Positions 1-7,875 of a DNA stretch of 30,354 nt are shown one piece after another. A program made the translations under genes and the position numbers. The notes under the pieces were generated by a model that did no database searches, was not told the DNA's origin, and saw only the letters and a list, made by a program, of their open reading frames with translations. The stretch's first letter is position 1. Every line of letters begins with the position of its first letter. The stretch comes from Prevotellaceae bacterium. GTDB taxonomy: Bacteria > Bacteroidota > Bacteroidia > Bacteroidales > UBA932. The stretch covers positions 1 through 30,354 of the forward strand of contig JAITSM010000041.1 in assembly GCA_031287815.1 (NCBI GenBank), given 5' to 3'.

Positions 1-25
1 TGTGGTGACAGTGAGTACTTTTTCT

Positions 26-105
26 CCCACAGATTTACACAGATTTTTTTTAGATTACACAGATTAAATCTGTGTAATCTGTTATAATCTGAGAAAATCT
101 GTGGG
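26..105. repeat. Nested inverted repeat of ACAGATT words
   Basis: An outer pair CCCACAGATTT (26-36) and AAATCTGTGGG (95-105) encloses a perfect 14-base pair AGATTACACAGATT (52-65) and AATCTGTGTAATCT (67-80). It lies just beyond the 3' end of the TonB receptor gene and could fold into a hairpin on its mRNA. On that strand the inner hairpin is followed by A residues rather than T, so it is not a standard intrinsic terminator. The heptamer-like word ACAGATT places it with the other simple-word repeats of this window. Confidence 0.7.
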
Positions 106-135
106 TGAAATAATTCATACTTCATAATTCCTAAT

Positions 136-3100
136 TCATAATTTGATTTTTAACGATAAACTGTAATAAAACTGCGGGATGAGCCTTCTCCCGTGATTAT
201 ATATGGAGGTTTGGGCGCCGCTGGCGCTGGAAGTAACGGGCTGCGCGTTGTTGGTAAAATTGGTGGCGCTGAACATGAGGGAGGCCAGGTCGCCGAGTTC
301 CTTGGTTACGCTGAGGTTGATGGAATAGTAGGCCGACAGGCGGTCGGCATTGAAGTAATAATTGGTGTTGGTATATTCTATGAGGCTCGAGAGGGCGTTA
401 TACAGGGATTCCGCCACCGGGTCTTGCTTCCTGTTCGCCTTTGCCCAGATAAACTTTTCGGCAAACGGGATTTTGGTTTCCATGTCGTCCCAGGAGGTAT
501 AGTATAAGGGGTAGACGGCCACGTAGCGGCCGGTGTTGTAGCGCGCGGGGTCGGCGGCGGGGGTATCGTCGCTGCGGTTATCCACCGCAAAGCCGCGCTC
601 TCCCTGGCTGTATTCGCTCAGGTTTTGCGTGAAGTTGTAAAGCGTCGTTTCCAATCGCAGGGATACGATAATGCGGATAGCGGGAATATGGGTGGCCAGG
701 GTCAGGTTCATATTCACTTTTTTTGTTTCGTAACCATTGGCTACGGCCACGCCGCCGCCAGAAGAACCGCCGACGTAGTAGCCTACATATTTATAGGGGT
801 TGCCGTCAGCCATGTTTTGCGACGTGGGCGAGTAGGGCAACAGGGTTTCATCGGTATAGCGGTAGTGGTAGTAGCTGCCGTCGAGGCGCACGGAGGTACG
901 CAGGAGGGGGATTTTTCCGAAGTCCGCCACCCATTCCATGCCGCGCCGCACAAAGGGCGTGCCGTTGGTAAATGTTTCGTCATTCCTGAATGTGCGCCGT
1001 TCGCGGTAAGCAAGGACTTCGGGGGCGCGCGCCCCGGTTTTGTCGGTAACGGTTACGACGCCTGTTTCCCGGTCGATGGTGTAAATCCGGTCAACCGACG
1101 GGATGGCGCTTTGTTCAAGGGCGTCCTGCCCCGTCAGTTTAAAGGCGAAGGGCGTGTATTCATTGATATACCTGTATGGATTCACCGTTTGGTGGTGAAA
1201 GAACGCCAGGGAGAGGAAGAGCGAGCGTATTTTCGCTTCCACACCTATTTCCCACTGCCGGCTGTATTGCCAGCGAAGGTTGGGGTCATAGCTCGGGGTG
1301 CGGGGGGTGATATGGTAGGCGTAAAAAGTAGTTCCGTCGGCCATGGCGCCGGGCGCAAAGGCGAGGCGGTCGGTATAGCCGGGGCGCGGGTAGAGGACTT
1401 CAAAGGAGGGCAGCTTCACGGCTTTTCCCCAGCCGGCAGTGAGGGTAAGCTGCCGGAGGGTTTTCTCCGGCTGCTCGACCAGGGTGTAGCGGGCATTGAA
1501 GCGCGGCGACAGGCTGCTCACCGAGCCATAGTGCGACGCCTTTACAAACGTTCTGTCCGAGCGCAGGCCGGCCACTAACTGCAAATGGGTCGTTCCTATG
1601 GGCAGCTGTACTTTGTCTTCGATATACCACGCCAGGTTATGCATAAACGGCGCTTCGTCGAAGCGGTAGGGGCGCCAGCCCGAAGGGGCGTAGCGCAGGT
1701 CGTCGTAATATACGCCGCGCCCGCGGTTGCCGGTGGTGCTGAAATCGACGCCCGCCAACACATTATTCTGCAACCGCCCGAACCGCCGCGCCCAGTTTCC
1801 TTTCAGGCCGGCGGAAAGGCTGAGGGGCTTGCTGTCGGTAAATTCCGTCTGGTACCAGTGGCCCCGGGGAATAATGACTATCGGCGCCCCCGGGTTGTCG
1901 TCGTAGCGCGTGGCCACAAAGTAGCCTTCCTCCAGCCCGTGCACGGCGGCAATGGCCGCCGAACTCGACTTGTTGGCGCGCACTTCCTGCATATTATCGG
2001 TATAGCTCACGGCCAGCTGCCCTTCGAGATTCGTCAGCCACGGGAGGCCGAGAAGCCACGAGAGGCGCATGTTTCCGCGAAGCGTATTTCCCCGTTCTTT
2101 CTTGTAGGTATCGGTAAATGCGTCGGGGTCGTTTTTGGAATGATAGCCGCCCAGGGTGCCTGTAACGCCGGTTTCCAGCATCAGGGGACGTCCGCCCTGC
2201 CGGTTGAAGGTATTGGAATAGCGCAGCGTGATACTGTTGCGGCTGTAAGAAGTGTAGGGCGACGCAAGGTTGTTCACCGATTTGGTGTATTCCAGCGAAG
2301 CATTGAGCACGCCCGCCTCACGCCCTATGGCAAAACCCCTGTTCACCGCCACCTGTTTGGTATTCGGCCGCGTCGACGCTTCCACATGCAGGGGCGACTT
2401 CCCCTTGACCGTATTGATTTTCACGATGCCGTTCGACAGGTCGCCGTACTGCACCGACGGTATGCCGGTAACCACTTCCATAGAGGCGACGTTGGCCGTG
2501 GCGATAGCGCGCGTATCCACGCCGTAGAGACGGGTTTCCGTGGAGCTATTGAAGTCGGCGTTGCTCGACAGCCGCACGCCGTCCACTTCCACCGCAGTGC
2601 CGAAGGTGGGGTTCCCATCCTCGCTGTCCCTGCTGCGCACGGCGAGGTATTGCGCATCCCCCGTAGCCAGGTGGTTATTTTGATTGGTTTGCCCACCCGG
2701 CAAAAGGCTCATGGCGTCGACCACGTCCAGCATTTGCAGGTGTTCGAGGCTGGCGCGGTCAATCACATACGACGACGTGGCTTCGCCGTCGCCGGCGCGG
2801 GCGGAGATAATTACTTCGTCCAGCAGCAGGTTGTCTTCCGGCAATTCCAGCGTCAACGCCGGCGTACCGGCATGGACTTGCACCTTGACCGTCCGCTTTG
2901 CGTAACCCAGGCAGGTTACCGTAAGCGAGACCTCGCCTTCGGGTATATTTTTCAAGATAAATACGCCCTCTTCGTTGGTAACCGTCCAGCGTTCCTGCCC
3001 AGCCAGTGATACCGACGCGTATTCCACCGGCTTTTTCGTCCGGGCGTCCACCACCGTTCCCGACACGCTCCGGCGTTCGCCGGCATCCGGCGACTCCGCG

Positions 3101-3165
3101 CCGGCGGCAAACCAGCCACAGGCAAGCAATACAAGAAAAATATAGCGCTGGCAGAACAAAAGCAT
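136..3165 (-). CDS. TonB-dependent outer-membrane receptor with carboxypeptidase-like N-terminal domain
   Basis: 1009 residues. A signal peptide (about residues 1-24, hydrophobic stretch FLVLLACGWFAAGA) is followed by a CarboxypepD_reg-like beta domain (about 32-110, starting VSGTVVDARTKKPVEYASVS). A plug domain comes next (about 115-260, LLDEVIISARAG then LPGGQ and DVDG-type motifs), then a 22-strand-type barrel ending in alternating hydrophobic residues (FYYSLSLKIKL). Such receptors import nutrients or metal complexes across the outer membrane using TonB energy. It lacks a neighbouring SusD, so it is probably a stand-alone receptor and the substrate cannot be told. The stop codon lies in a simple repeat (tta tga att agg aat tat gaa), so the repeat begins exactly at the gene end. 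Family assignment is firm; substrate is unknown. Confidence 0.93.
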   Translation of the reverse strand: MLLFCQRYIFLVLLACGWFAAGAESPDAGERRSVSGTVVDARTKKPVEYASVSLAGQERWTVTNEEGVFILKNIPEGEVSLTVTCLGYAKRTVKVQVHAGTPALTLELPEDNLLLDEVIISARAGDGEATSSYVIDRASLEHLQMLDVVDAMSLLPGGQTNQNNHLATGDAQYLAVRSRDSEDGNPTFGTAVEVDGVRLSSNADFNSSTETRLYGVDTRAIATANVASMEVVTGIPSVQYGDLSNGIVKINTVKGKSPLHVEASTRPNTKQVAVNRGFAIGREAGVLNASLEYTKSVNNLASPYTSYSRNSITLRYSNTFNRQGGRPLMLETGVTGTLGGYHSKNDPDAFTDTYKKERGNTLRGNMRLSWLLGLPWLTNLEGQLAVSYTDNMQEVRANKSSSAAIAAVHGLEEGYFVATRYDDNPGAPIVIIPRGHWYQTEFTDSKPLSLSAGLKGNWARRFGRLQNNVLAGVDFSTTGNRGRGVYYDDLRYAPSGWRPYRFDEAPFMHNLAWYIEDKVQLPIGTTHLQLVAGLRSDRTFVKASHYGSVSSLSPRFNARYTLVEQPEKTLRQLTLTAGWGKAVKLPSFEVLYPRPGYTDRLAFAPGAMADGTTFYAYHITPRTPSYDPNLRWQYSRQWEIGVEAKIRSLFLSLAFFHHQTVNPYRYINEYTPFAFKLTGQDALEQSAIPSVDRIYTIDRETGVVTVTDKTGARAPEVLAYRERRTFRNDETFTNGTPFVRRGMEWVADFGKIPLLRTSVRLDGSYYHYRYTDETLLPYSPTSQNMADGNPYKYVGYYVGGSSGGGVAVANGYETKKVNMNLTLATHIPAIRIIVSLRLETTLYNFTQNLSEYSQGERGFAVDNRSDDTPAADPARYNTGRYVAVYPLYYTSWDDMETKIPFAEKFIWAKANRKQDPVAESLYNALSSLIEYTNTNYYFNADRLSAYYSINLSVTKELGDLASLMFSATNFTNNAQPVTSSASGAQTSIYNHGRRLIPQFYYSLSLKIKL

Positions 3166-3187
3166 GAAATTATTCTTTTTCAGGCCG

Positions 3188-3218
3188 CAAAGGTAATACC
3201 TTATACTGCATCCGGCAA
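3188..3218 (-). promoter_or_regulatory. Bacteroidetes promoter of the TonB receptor
   Basis: On the minus strand the -7 box TACCTTTG is at 3195-3188 and a -33 TTG at 3218-3216, with 20 bases between them. This matches the Bacteroidetes primary sigma consensus (TTTG then TAnnTTTG). It lies about 22 bases upstream of the start codon at 3165. Confidence 0.7.
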
Positions 3219-3237
3219 TACCAACTAATAGGTATTT

Positions 3238-3372
3238 TTGAAGTATGAAGTATGAAGTATGAGGTATGAAGTATGAGGTATGAAGTATGAGATTAGTGGT
3301 TAGTGCTGGCGCCAGCCCAATTAGTCACATTAGCACATTAGTCATATTAGCACATTCTCCATTTTCCATTCA
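3238..3372. repeat. Composite simple-word repeat with GCTGGCGCCAGC core
   Basis: Several copies of the word GAAGTAT/GAGGTAT (3238-3290) lead into ATTAGTGGTTAGTG. The palindromic core GCTGGCGCCAGC (3305-3316) follows, then words of the form ATTAGTCAC/ATTAGCAC and finally TCTCCATTTTCCATTC. Unlike several other copies here, the words left and right of the core are in the same orientation. No gene is visible in 3166-3485. Confidence 0.8.
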
Positions 3373-3376
3373 GAAA

Positions 3377-3415
3377 GGGTGTTTCGATTATACCCTATAG
3401 GTTTCATTGACACCC
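3377..3415 (-). terminator. Possible terminator hairpin after the first FISUMP gene
   Basis: On the minus strand GGGTGT (3415-3410) can pair with ACACCC (3382-3377) and is followed by TTTCT. The stem is short and the loop long, so this is a weak candidate. Confidence 0.3.
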
Positions 3416-3485
3416 CTACCCCTTCCTTCTTTTCTCGCTTTTCATCACTATATATTAAAGCGTAAAAATTAAGAAGTTCCGGCGA

Positions 3486-4958
3486 CTAGCGCACGCAGCG
3501 CAAGGCGGCCCCGACTCGCTTGCGCATGTAGCTCCGTGGGCCAGTTACGCCACTTCGGTAATACAGGAGCCACGCGTCGTCTGCACCGTTCTCAGTTGAT
3601 GACCATTGGTAGCCGTCAGTACCGCCACGGTAATATGCTTGACCGAGAACGTAGCCCGTATGGGTATAGCCGTAACTCCCATTTATAGTACCGGATTTGT
3701 CACCGCAACTGCTGGGAGAACCATTAACAATCTGACAATGGTCTTCGAGAGTAGGCACACGCCATGGAGAGGGACACAACTGGGATGCATATTGAACAAC
3801 CATACACCACGAAAACCAATTACCATTAGAAGTACTATAATAATTCTGAGCACATTCAGCCTTATAAGCGCCAGAACTACCACCGTCAAAAGAGGAATAG
3901 GTACGGGTATTACACCAGGTAACAGTAACAGGAGACGAAAGAGTCAAACCATTGACGCTATACGTAGTCGAACTGGTAAAACCAACAGCGCCTAATGTTA
4001 AAGTGGGAGCCGTACAATTCGTATAAGTAATCGGTGGCGCATTAACAACTATTTTCCCAGTAGCGTTTACATTGGTGCAACCATTGCTGTTAGTGGTAGT
4101 AACGGTATAAGTAAATGTCCCGGCAGCAGTGGGGGTACCACTAATAGTATAGGTATTATTTGCCCACGCGCCAACAACGCCGTCAGGAAAACTGCCGGCG
4201 GACAAGGCGGCGCCGGAGGCATTAGTTGTAGTGTACTTTAAAGCAGGCAATGCGGTGTTTACTGTGGCGGTTTGGCTGCTGCTGCCGGCGGAAAGCTGAA
4301 TGCTGGGCGGCGCGGGAATAATGCCGGCGGGGTTGTCGGTAGCGTCGGTTAGCGAAGTAATGCAGGTACCCGGGCCAAAGGTAGCATTGCCGGCGGGCAG
4401 GGTCGTTCCATTTACGGTAAACGGCGGCGTGCCGTATAAATCGTATCCGCCTCCGGCTTTGATTTTCGCTTCGGGCGGGTAATTCAGGGCATAGGCGCAC
4501 CAGTTGAATTGCTGCACGCCGGCGTCAAGGCTCAAAGTGGCCGTAACGTTTGCGCTGCCGCTGCTGCCGGCAGTGTTAAGCCAGAAGCCGCGCTGTCCGG
4601 CAACGGTCGCCACGCTGCCTGTGCCGGCGTTCCTGGCTACCGCCGTAACAAGGGCGCGCTTCCAAGTATTGCCCGCCATAGAGGCGTTTTGTACCTTAAT
4701 ATAGTCCACAATCATCCAGATTTGATTGTTGTGCGGCTGCGCCGTCCATGTAACGGTAAAGGAAACTTTGCTGGCGGGGTAGTCCGTTGCCATATTGGAA
4801 ACGGTTACTTGCGCAGACAAGCCCCCTATCCCCAAAAGGAGGAATAATAATACGAGAAGCCCCCTGAATCCCCCGAAGGGGGAGTTTTGTGTGGAGCGCA
4901 TGCGCTTCGTTCCCCCTTTGGGGGTTAGGGGGCTTGTTTGTTTTGATGTTGTTTTCAT
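3486..4958 (-). CDS. Secreted FISUMP-type protein with paralogous N-terminal domain and Ig-like domain
   Basis: 490 residues. The N-terminus is unusual: residues 9-34 are translated from a palindromic repeat (PLTPKGG and FGGFRG segments), and the hydrophobic signal segment LLVLLFLLLGIGGLSAQ ends near residue 50. An uncharacterized domain follows (about 51-205). It resembles the N-terminus of the protein at 8790-10010 (shared WT..., VDYI.V, VAG..RG.W, CAYA, PPF). Next come a putative Ig-like repeat (about 220-305, YTISGTPTAAGTFTYTVT) and a C-terminal FISUMP/DUF1566-like domain (about 315-490) with CPSPWRVPT, the WSSTENG segment and the terminal ALRCVR. The role is unknown; the family is typical of exported surface proteins. 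A downstream ATG (MRSTQ, residue 21) is an alternative start. Its leader of about 400 bases contains RNA element A, so expression may be controlled there. Confidence 0.85.
   Translation of the reverse strand: MKTTSKQTSPLTPKGGTKRMRSTQNSPFGGFRGLLVLLFLLLGIGGLSAQVTVSNMATDYPASKVSFTVTWTAQPHNNQIWMIVDYIKVQNASMAGNTWKRALVTAVARNAGTGSVATVAGQRGFWLNTAGSSGSANVTATLSLDAGVQQFNWCAYALNYPPEAKIKAGGGYDLYGTPPFTVNGTTLPAGNATFGPGTCITSLTDATDNPAGIIPAPPSIQLSAGSSSQTATVNTALPALKYTTTNASGAALSAGSFPDGVVGAWANNTYTISGTPTAAGTFTYTVTTTNSNGCTNVNATGKIVVNAPPITYTNCTAPTLTLGAVGFTSSTTYSVNGLTLSSPVTVTWCNTRTYSSFDGGSSGAYKAECAQNYYSTSNGNWFSWCMVVQYASQLCPSPWRVPTLEDHCQIVNGSPSSCGDKSGTINGSYGYTHTGYVLGQAYYRGGTDGYQWSSTENGADDAWLLYYRSGVTGPRSYMRKRVGAALRCVR
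4819..4936. repeat. AAGCCCCCT palindromic repeat inside a signal-peptide coding region
   Basis: On the plus strand AAGCCCCCTGAATCCCCCGA begins at 4857. Its inverted partner, ending GGGGGTTAGGGGGCTT, closes at about 4934, and both arms contain an inner CCCCC/GGGGG hairpin. A third, degenerate half-copy (AAGCCCCCTATCCCC) starts at 4819. All copies are in frame within the start of the 3486-4958 gene. They encode the PLTPKGG and SPFGGFRG stretches and part of the GIGGLSA signal peptide. Similar GGG/CCC palindromes are widespread in Bacteroidetes intergenic DNA; here one has become coding. Confidence 0.8.
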
Positions 4959-4964
4959 TGTTAT

Positions 4965-5047
4965 GATTGTTTAAAGTTTATAGTTTCCTGTTTTCAGGTT
5001 GCTGGCGTCAGCCAACTTTTAACTTTTAGTTTTTAGTTTTTAACTTC
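4965..5047. repeat. Composite repeat with GCTGGCGTCAGC core
   Basis: Left arm GTTTAAAGTTTATAGTTT, core GCTGGCGTCAGC (5001-5012, one mismatch from palindrome) embedded in GTT...AAC, and right arm of AACTTTTAACTTTTAGTTTTT words to 5047. It lies directly upstream of the start codon at 4958, so it is in the mRNA leader of the first FISUMP gene. Confidence 0.75.
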
Positions 5048-5059
5048 CTTCCGGCTTTT

Positions 5060-5109
5060 GGGATTGTTTTGCACTTTTCCAAACACAAACTATTCACCAA
5101 AACAATCCC
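5060..5109. repeat. 12-bp perfect inverted repeat in the FISUMP leader
   Basis: GGGATTGTTTTG (5060-5071) and CAAAACAATCCC (5098-5109) are perfectly complementary around a 26-base loop. It sits between RNA element A and the start of the 3486-4958 gene, in the transcribed leader. No T-run follows on either strand, so it is a leader hairpin rather than a terminator. Confidence 0.6.
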
Positions 5110-5204
5110 TCCTGCCGCAAGCTCTTTCGCACTTTGGCAACTTTTATTTGTTAGTCTGTTTCGGAAATTTCTCTTTTTAGAGAGGTATATTGGGGATAAA
5201 ATGC

Positions 5205-5369
5205 AACGTGAACTAAACTTATCACTTTAGAGGTTCTCGAATACCCTATCAATTATAAGCAAAAGTCCACGTTTCTTTGTGTGGTTTTGCTTTTATCCAA
5301 TTGATATGAAATTTTCGAGATTTCTAAAGTGGAATAAAAGCACCCAAAATGAGAAAGAGCGTAATACCG
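5205..5369 (-). ncRNA. Structured RNA element A (four-copy family)
   Basis: Read on the minus strand. The boxA-like GCTCTTTCTCATTTTG (5360-5345) is followed by the outer helix CACTTTAGAAATCTCGAA (5331-5314) pairing with 5241-5223 (TTCGAGAACCTCTAAAGTG). The helix is broken by AAAT facing AACCT. Conserved ATTTC (5' side) faces GGGTA (3' side). The inner helix is TATCAATT with AATTGATA, and the apical hairpin has AAAAGCAAAACCAC with GTGGACTTTTGCTT. The hairpin 3' strand AACGTGGACT (5273-5264) can instead pair with the tail AGTTCACGTT (5214-5205). Sequence and architecture match elements B, C and D. Its promoter is at the end of dxs and it reads toward the FISUMP gene, so it may be that gene's leader or a separate small RNA. 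Known family not recognised. Confidence 0.75.
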
Positions 5370-5373
5370 GGTG

Positions 5374-5404
5374 CAAAGGTAGAAAAGTTTTTTTAAATAG
5401 CAAA
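5374..5404 (-). promoter_or_regulatory. Promoter of RNA element A
   Basis: Minus strand -7 box TACCTTTG at 5381-5374 and -33 TTTG at 5404-5401, separated by 19 bases. The -33 box lies inside the last codons of dxs (stop at 5393), so the downstream unit starts within the end of the upstream gene. Confidence 0.75.
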
Positions 5405-7255
5405 TAAATTATGGATAGTGCGGTAAATGCCATCGGCGTCGAAGCCGCAGTGTGCCTGTAACTGCGCAATGGTTCCCTGTTCTACAAAGTGGTCGGGGAT
5501 GCCCAGCCGGATAATTTTTGCGGGATAGTGATGGGTGGTGAAAAATTCCGCTACCGCTCCCCCCAGCCCGCCGTTCACCGTGCCGTTTTCGAGGGTAATG
5601 ACCGTAGAGAATTTTTTACCTGCTTCGTGCAAGGCCTCTTCGTCTATGGGTTTCAGGAAGCGCATGTCGTAGTGCTGGACGGAAATATTTTCGCCGGCCA
5701 GCCGCTCTATCGCCGCTACCGCCTTATTGCCAATATCGCCGATGCTCAACAGCGCAAGGTCTTTTCCTTCGCGCAGCAGGCGCGCCTTTCCGAGCGGTAT
5801 TTTTTCAAACGGGCGTTTCCATGCTAACCCCACGCCACAGCCGCGCGGGTAACGAATCACGGTAGCGTGCATGCCGGGAAGCTGTGCGGTATAAAGCATG
5901 TTGCGCAGTTCCGCTTCGTTCATCGGCGCAAAAATGACGAGGTTGGGAATACACCGGAAATACGCCAAATCGTAAGCGCCGTGATGTGTTGCGCCGTCTT
6001 CTCCGACCAGCCCGCCGCGATCCAGACAAAAAACCACTTGCAGATTTTGCAGCGCCACATCGTGTATCACCTGGTCGTAGGCGCGCTGCATGAAGGACGA
6101 ATAAATATTACAGTAAGGTATCATCCCCGCTGCCGCCAGCCCCGACGAAAAGGTTACGGCGTGCTGTTCGGCAATGCCCACGTCGAATGCGCGGCCGGGC
6201 ATTTTTTCCATCATCAGGTTGAGCGAGCAGCCGGTGGGCATCGCCGGCGTGATGCCGATGATTTTCGGATTCTGTTCCGCCAGTTCCACCAACGTTTCGC
6301 CAAACACATCCTGGTAGCGCGCCGGGCCGCCCGATGCAAGGCGTTCGCCGGTTTCCTTGTCGTACATGCCGGGCGCATGCCACAGTATCTGGTCTTCTTC
6401 GGCGGGTTTATATCCTTTGCCTTTGGTGGTAATAATATGCAAGACTTTCGGGCCGTCTATATTTTTCAGGGCTTGCAGCGTTTTGGTCAGTTGCCCGAGG
6501 TCGTGCCCGTCCACCGGGCCAAAGTACCGGAAGCCTAATGCTTCAAACAGGTTGCTGTTGCGCAGTACGGCGATTTTTGTAGTGTTCACAAACTTTTGCA
6601 CCGTCCGCCGGATAATATTATTCCCGAAAAAATTCCACACTTTCGCCTTAAATTTGTTGTAGCGTACCGAAGTGGTCAGTTTCAGCAGGTAGTTGTGCAC
6701 CGCGCCGACGTTCCTGTCAATCGACATATTGTTATCGTTTACCACCACCAGGATATTGGCTTTGGAGGCACCGGCGTTGTTCAGTCCCTCGAAAGCCAGC
6801 CCGCCGCCGAGCGCGCCATCGCCTATCACGGCAATAGCCTGCCGGCGGACGCCCTGCATCTTCGCCGCCGCAGCCATGCCCAGCGCTGCCGACACCGACA
6901 CCGAAGCATGCCCGCCCCCAAAAGCGTCGTATTCACTTTCGCTCATCTTCGGGAAGCCGCTGATACCGCCATACACGCGGTTGGTAGAAAAAGCGTCGCG
7001 GCGGCCGGTGAGAATCTTGTGCGCATACGCCTGATGCCCCACATCCCAAATCAATTTATCGTCCGGCGTGTTGAACACGTAGTGCAACGCCACCGTGAGT
7101 TCCACTACTCCCAGGCTGGCGCCCAAATGTCCCGGATTTTTCGAACACTGGCAAATAATAAACTCCCGCAATTCGTCCGACAACTGTTTCAATGCATCCA
7201 TATTCAATTTCCGCAAGTCGGACGGGCTGTTTATATGGGCTAATAAAGACGGCAT
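5393..7255 (-). CDS. dxs: 1-deoxy-D-xylulose-5-phosphate synthase
   Basis: 620 residues, the normal length for the family. It condenses pyruvate and glyceraldehyde 3-phosphate to DXP, the first step of the MEP isoprenoid pathway (also feeding thiamine and pyridoxal), in the cytoplasm with thiamine diphosphate. Visible are the TPP-domain motif GDGALGG (about 145-151) with NDNNMS (173-178), the early PGHLGASLGVVELTVALH segment, and the GPVDGHD motif near 245. The pyrimidine-domain motif DVGIAEQHAVTF and the EDGATHHG segment follow. The C-terminal domain has LENGTVNGGLGGAV. The start MPSLLAH fits a promoter box (TAATTTTG) 19-26 bases upstream. ispD, another MEP gene, lies 6 kb away on the other strand. 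Confidence 0.97.
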   Translation of the reverse strand: MPSLLAHINSPSDLRKLNMDALKQLSDELREFIICQCSKNPGHLGASLGVVELTVALHYVFNTPDDKLIWDVGHQAYAHKILTGRRDAFSTNRVYGGISGFPKMSESEYDAFGGGHASVSVSAALGMAAAAKMQGVRRQAIAVIGDGALGGGLAFEGLNNAGASKANILVVVNDNNMSIDRNVGAVHNYLLKLTTSVRYNKFKAKVWNFFGNNIIRRTVQKFVNTTKIAVLRNSNLFEALGFRYFGPVDGHDLGQLTKTLQALKNIDGPKVLHIITTKGKGYKPAEEDQILWHAPGMYDKETGERLASGGPARYQDVFGETLVELAEQNPKIIGITPAMPTGCSLNLMMEKMPGRAFDVGIAEQHAVTFSSGLAAAGMIPYCNIYSSFMQRAYDQVIHDVALQNLQVVFCLDRGGLVGEDGATHHGAYDLAYFRCIPNLVIFAPMNEAELRNMLYTAQLPGMHATVIRYPRGCGVGLAWKRPFEKIPLGKARLLREGKDLALLSIGDIGNKAVAAIERLAGENISVQHYDMRFLKPIDEEALHEAGKKFSTVITLENGTVNGGLGGAVAEFFTTHHYPAKIIRLGIPDHFVEQGTIAQLQAHCGFDADGIYRTIHNLFAI

Positions 7256-7273
7256 GATAAAATTTTAGCATGC

Positions 7274-7281
7274 AAAATTAC
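7274..7281 (-). promoter_or_regulatory. Promoter -7 box of dxs
   Basis: TAATTTTG on the minus strand fits TAnnTTTG and lies 19-26 bases before the dxs start. A matching -33 TTG is not clear. Confidence 0.45.
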
Positions 7282-7323
7282 AGAATATTTTTTAATTAAA
7301 CGGCGGGCGGAACAACCGGAGTT

Positions 7324-7347
7324 CAGACATCAGACATCAGACATCAG
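7324..7347. repeat. CAGACAT tandem repeat overlapping the end of folA
   Basis: Three copies of CAGACAT (7324-7344) plus a partial copy span the folA stop codon. They encode its last residues (LMSDV) and the stop TGA. Confidence 0.8.
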
Positions 7348-7827
7348 GCTTCGCCCGTACACTACAAAAGAAAAAGGGTGCGGAAAGGCGGCGCCACGCG
7401 GGAAGTCCTGCCGGGACATTTCTTTCCAGCTATTCCTGTCAATGTCCGGAAAAAAGGTGTCGCCATCATAGTGGGCATGCACTTCGGTAAGGTAGAGGCG
7501 GTGCGCCAGCGGCAGGGCTTCGCGGTAAATGCTGCCGCCGCCGATGATAAAAACTTCCGGTTCCTTCCGGCACTGCGCTATCGCGGCGTTTAAATCCGCC
7601 GCCACGTTCACGTTGTTTTCCGGCGCCAGCGTGCGGCTGATAACAATGTTGGTGCGGTGGGGCAACGGCTTTCCGATAGATTCAAAAGTCTTGCGCCCCA
7701 TAATCACCGTGTGCCCCGAAGTGATTTGCTTAAAATAACGCAAATCTTCGGAAATATGCCACAGGAGTTGGTTTTCCTTGCCAATCGCCCTGTTCTGCGC
7801 TACCGCTGCAATAATGGAAAGAAGCAT
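7330..7827 (-). CDS. folA: Dihydrofolate reductase
   Basis: 165 residues, usual size. It reduces dihydrofolate to tetrahydrofolate with NADPH and is needed for thymidylate, purine and methionine synthesis. Signature segments are IIAAVAQNRAIGKENQLLWHISEDLRYF (substrate and M20-type loop, with the acidic residue at about 27 in the active site), GHTVIMGRKTFESIG (NADPH binding), HRTNIVISR, FIIGGGSIYREALP, and LTEVHAHYDGDTFFPDID. The last five residues (LMSDV) come from a CAGACAT repeat, so the ancestral C-terminus probably ended near FVVYGR. It lies 48 bases downstream of the flavin-reductase-like gene and 74 bases upstream of dxs on the same strand, so it may share a transcript with either. dxs has a candidate promoter of its own. 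Confidence 0.96.
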   Translation of the reverse strand: MLLSIIAAVAQNRAIGKENQLLWHISEDLRYFKQITSGHTVIMGRKTFESIGKPLPHRTNIVISRTLAPENNVNVAADLNAAIAQCRKEPEVFIIGGGSIYREALPLAHRLYLTEVHAHYDGDTFFPDIDRNSWKEMSRQDFPRGAAFPHPFSFVVYGRSLMSDV

Positions 7828-7875
7828 GTTGGGGGAGTCTGAGAAGTTAAAAGTAGTTAGAGAAGTTAAATGTAG

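Noticed and set aside
1585..3009. 474-codon plus-strand ORF (and 625-1578) opposite the TonB receptor
   Set aside because: Composition-driven antisense frames; the minus-strand frame has full domain structure from signal peptide to barrel end.
5205..5381. Element A as ordinary 6S RNA
   Set aside because: 6S RNA is normally one or two copies per genome; four divergent copies here and a tail-pairing alternative argue against it, though a distant relation is not excluded.
7256..7271. Alternative upstream start for a frame overlapping dxs (7056-7271)
   Set aside because: Different frame from dxs, lacks any family pattern.
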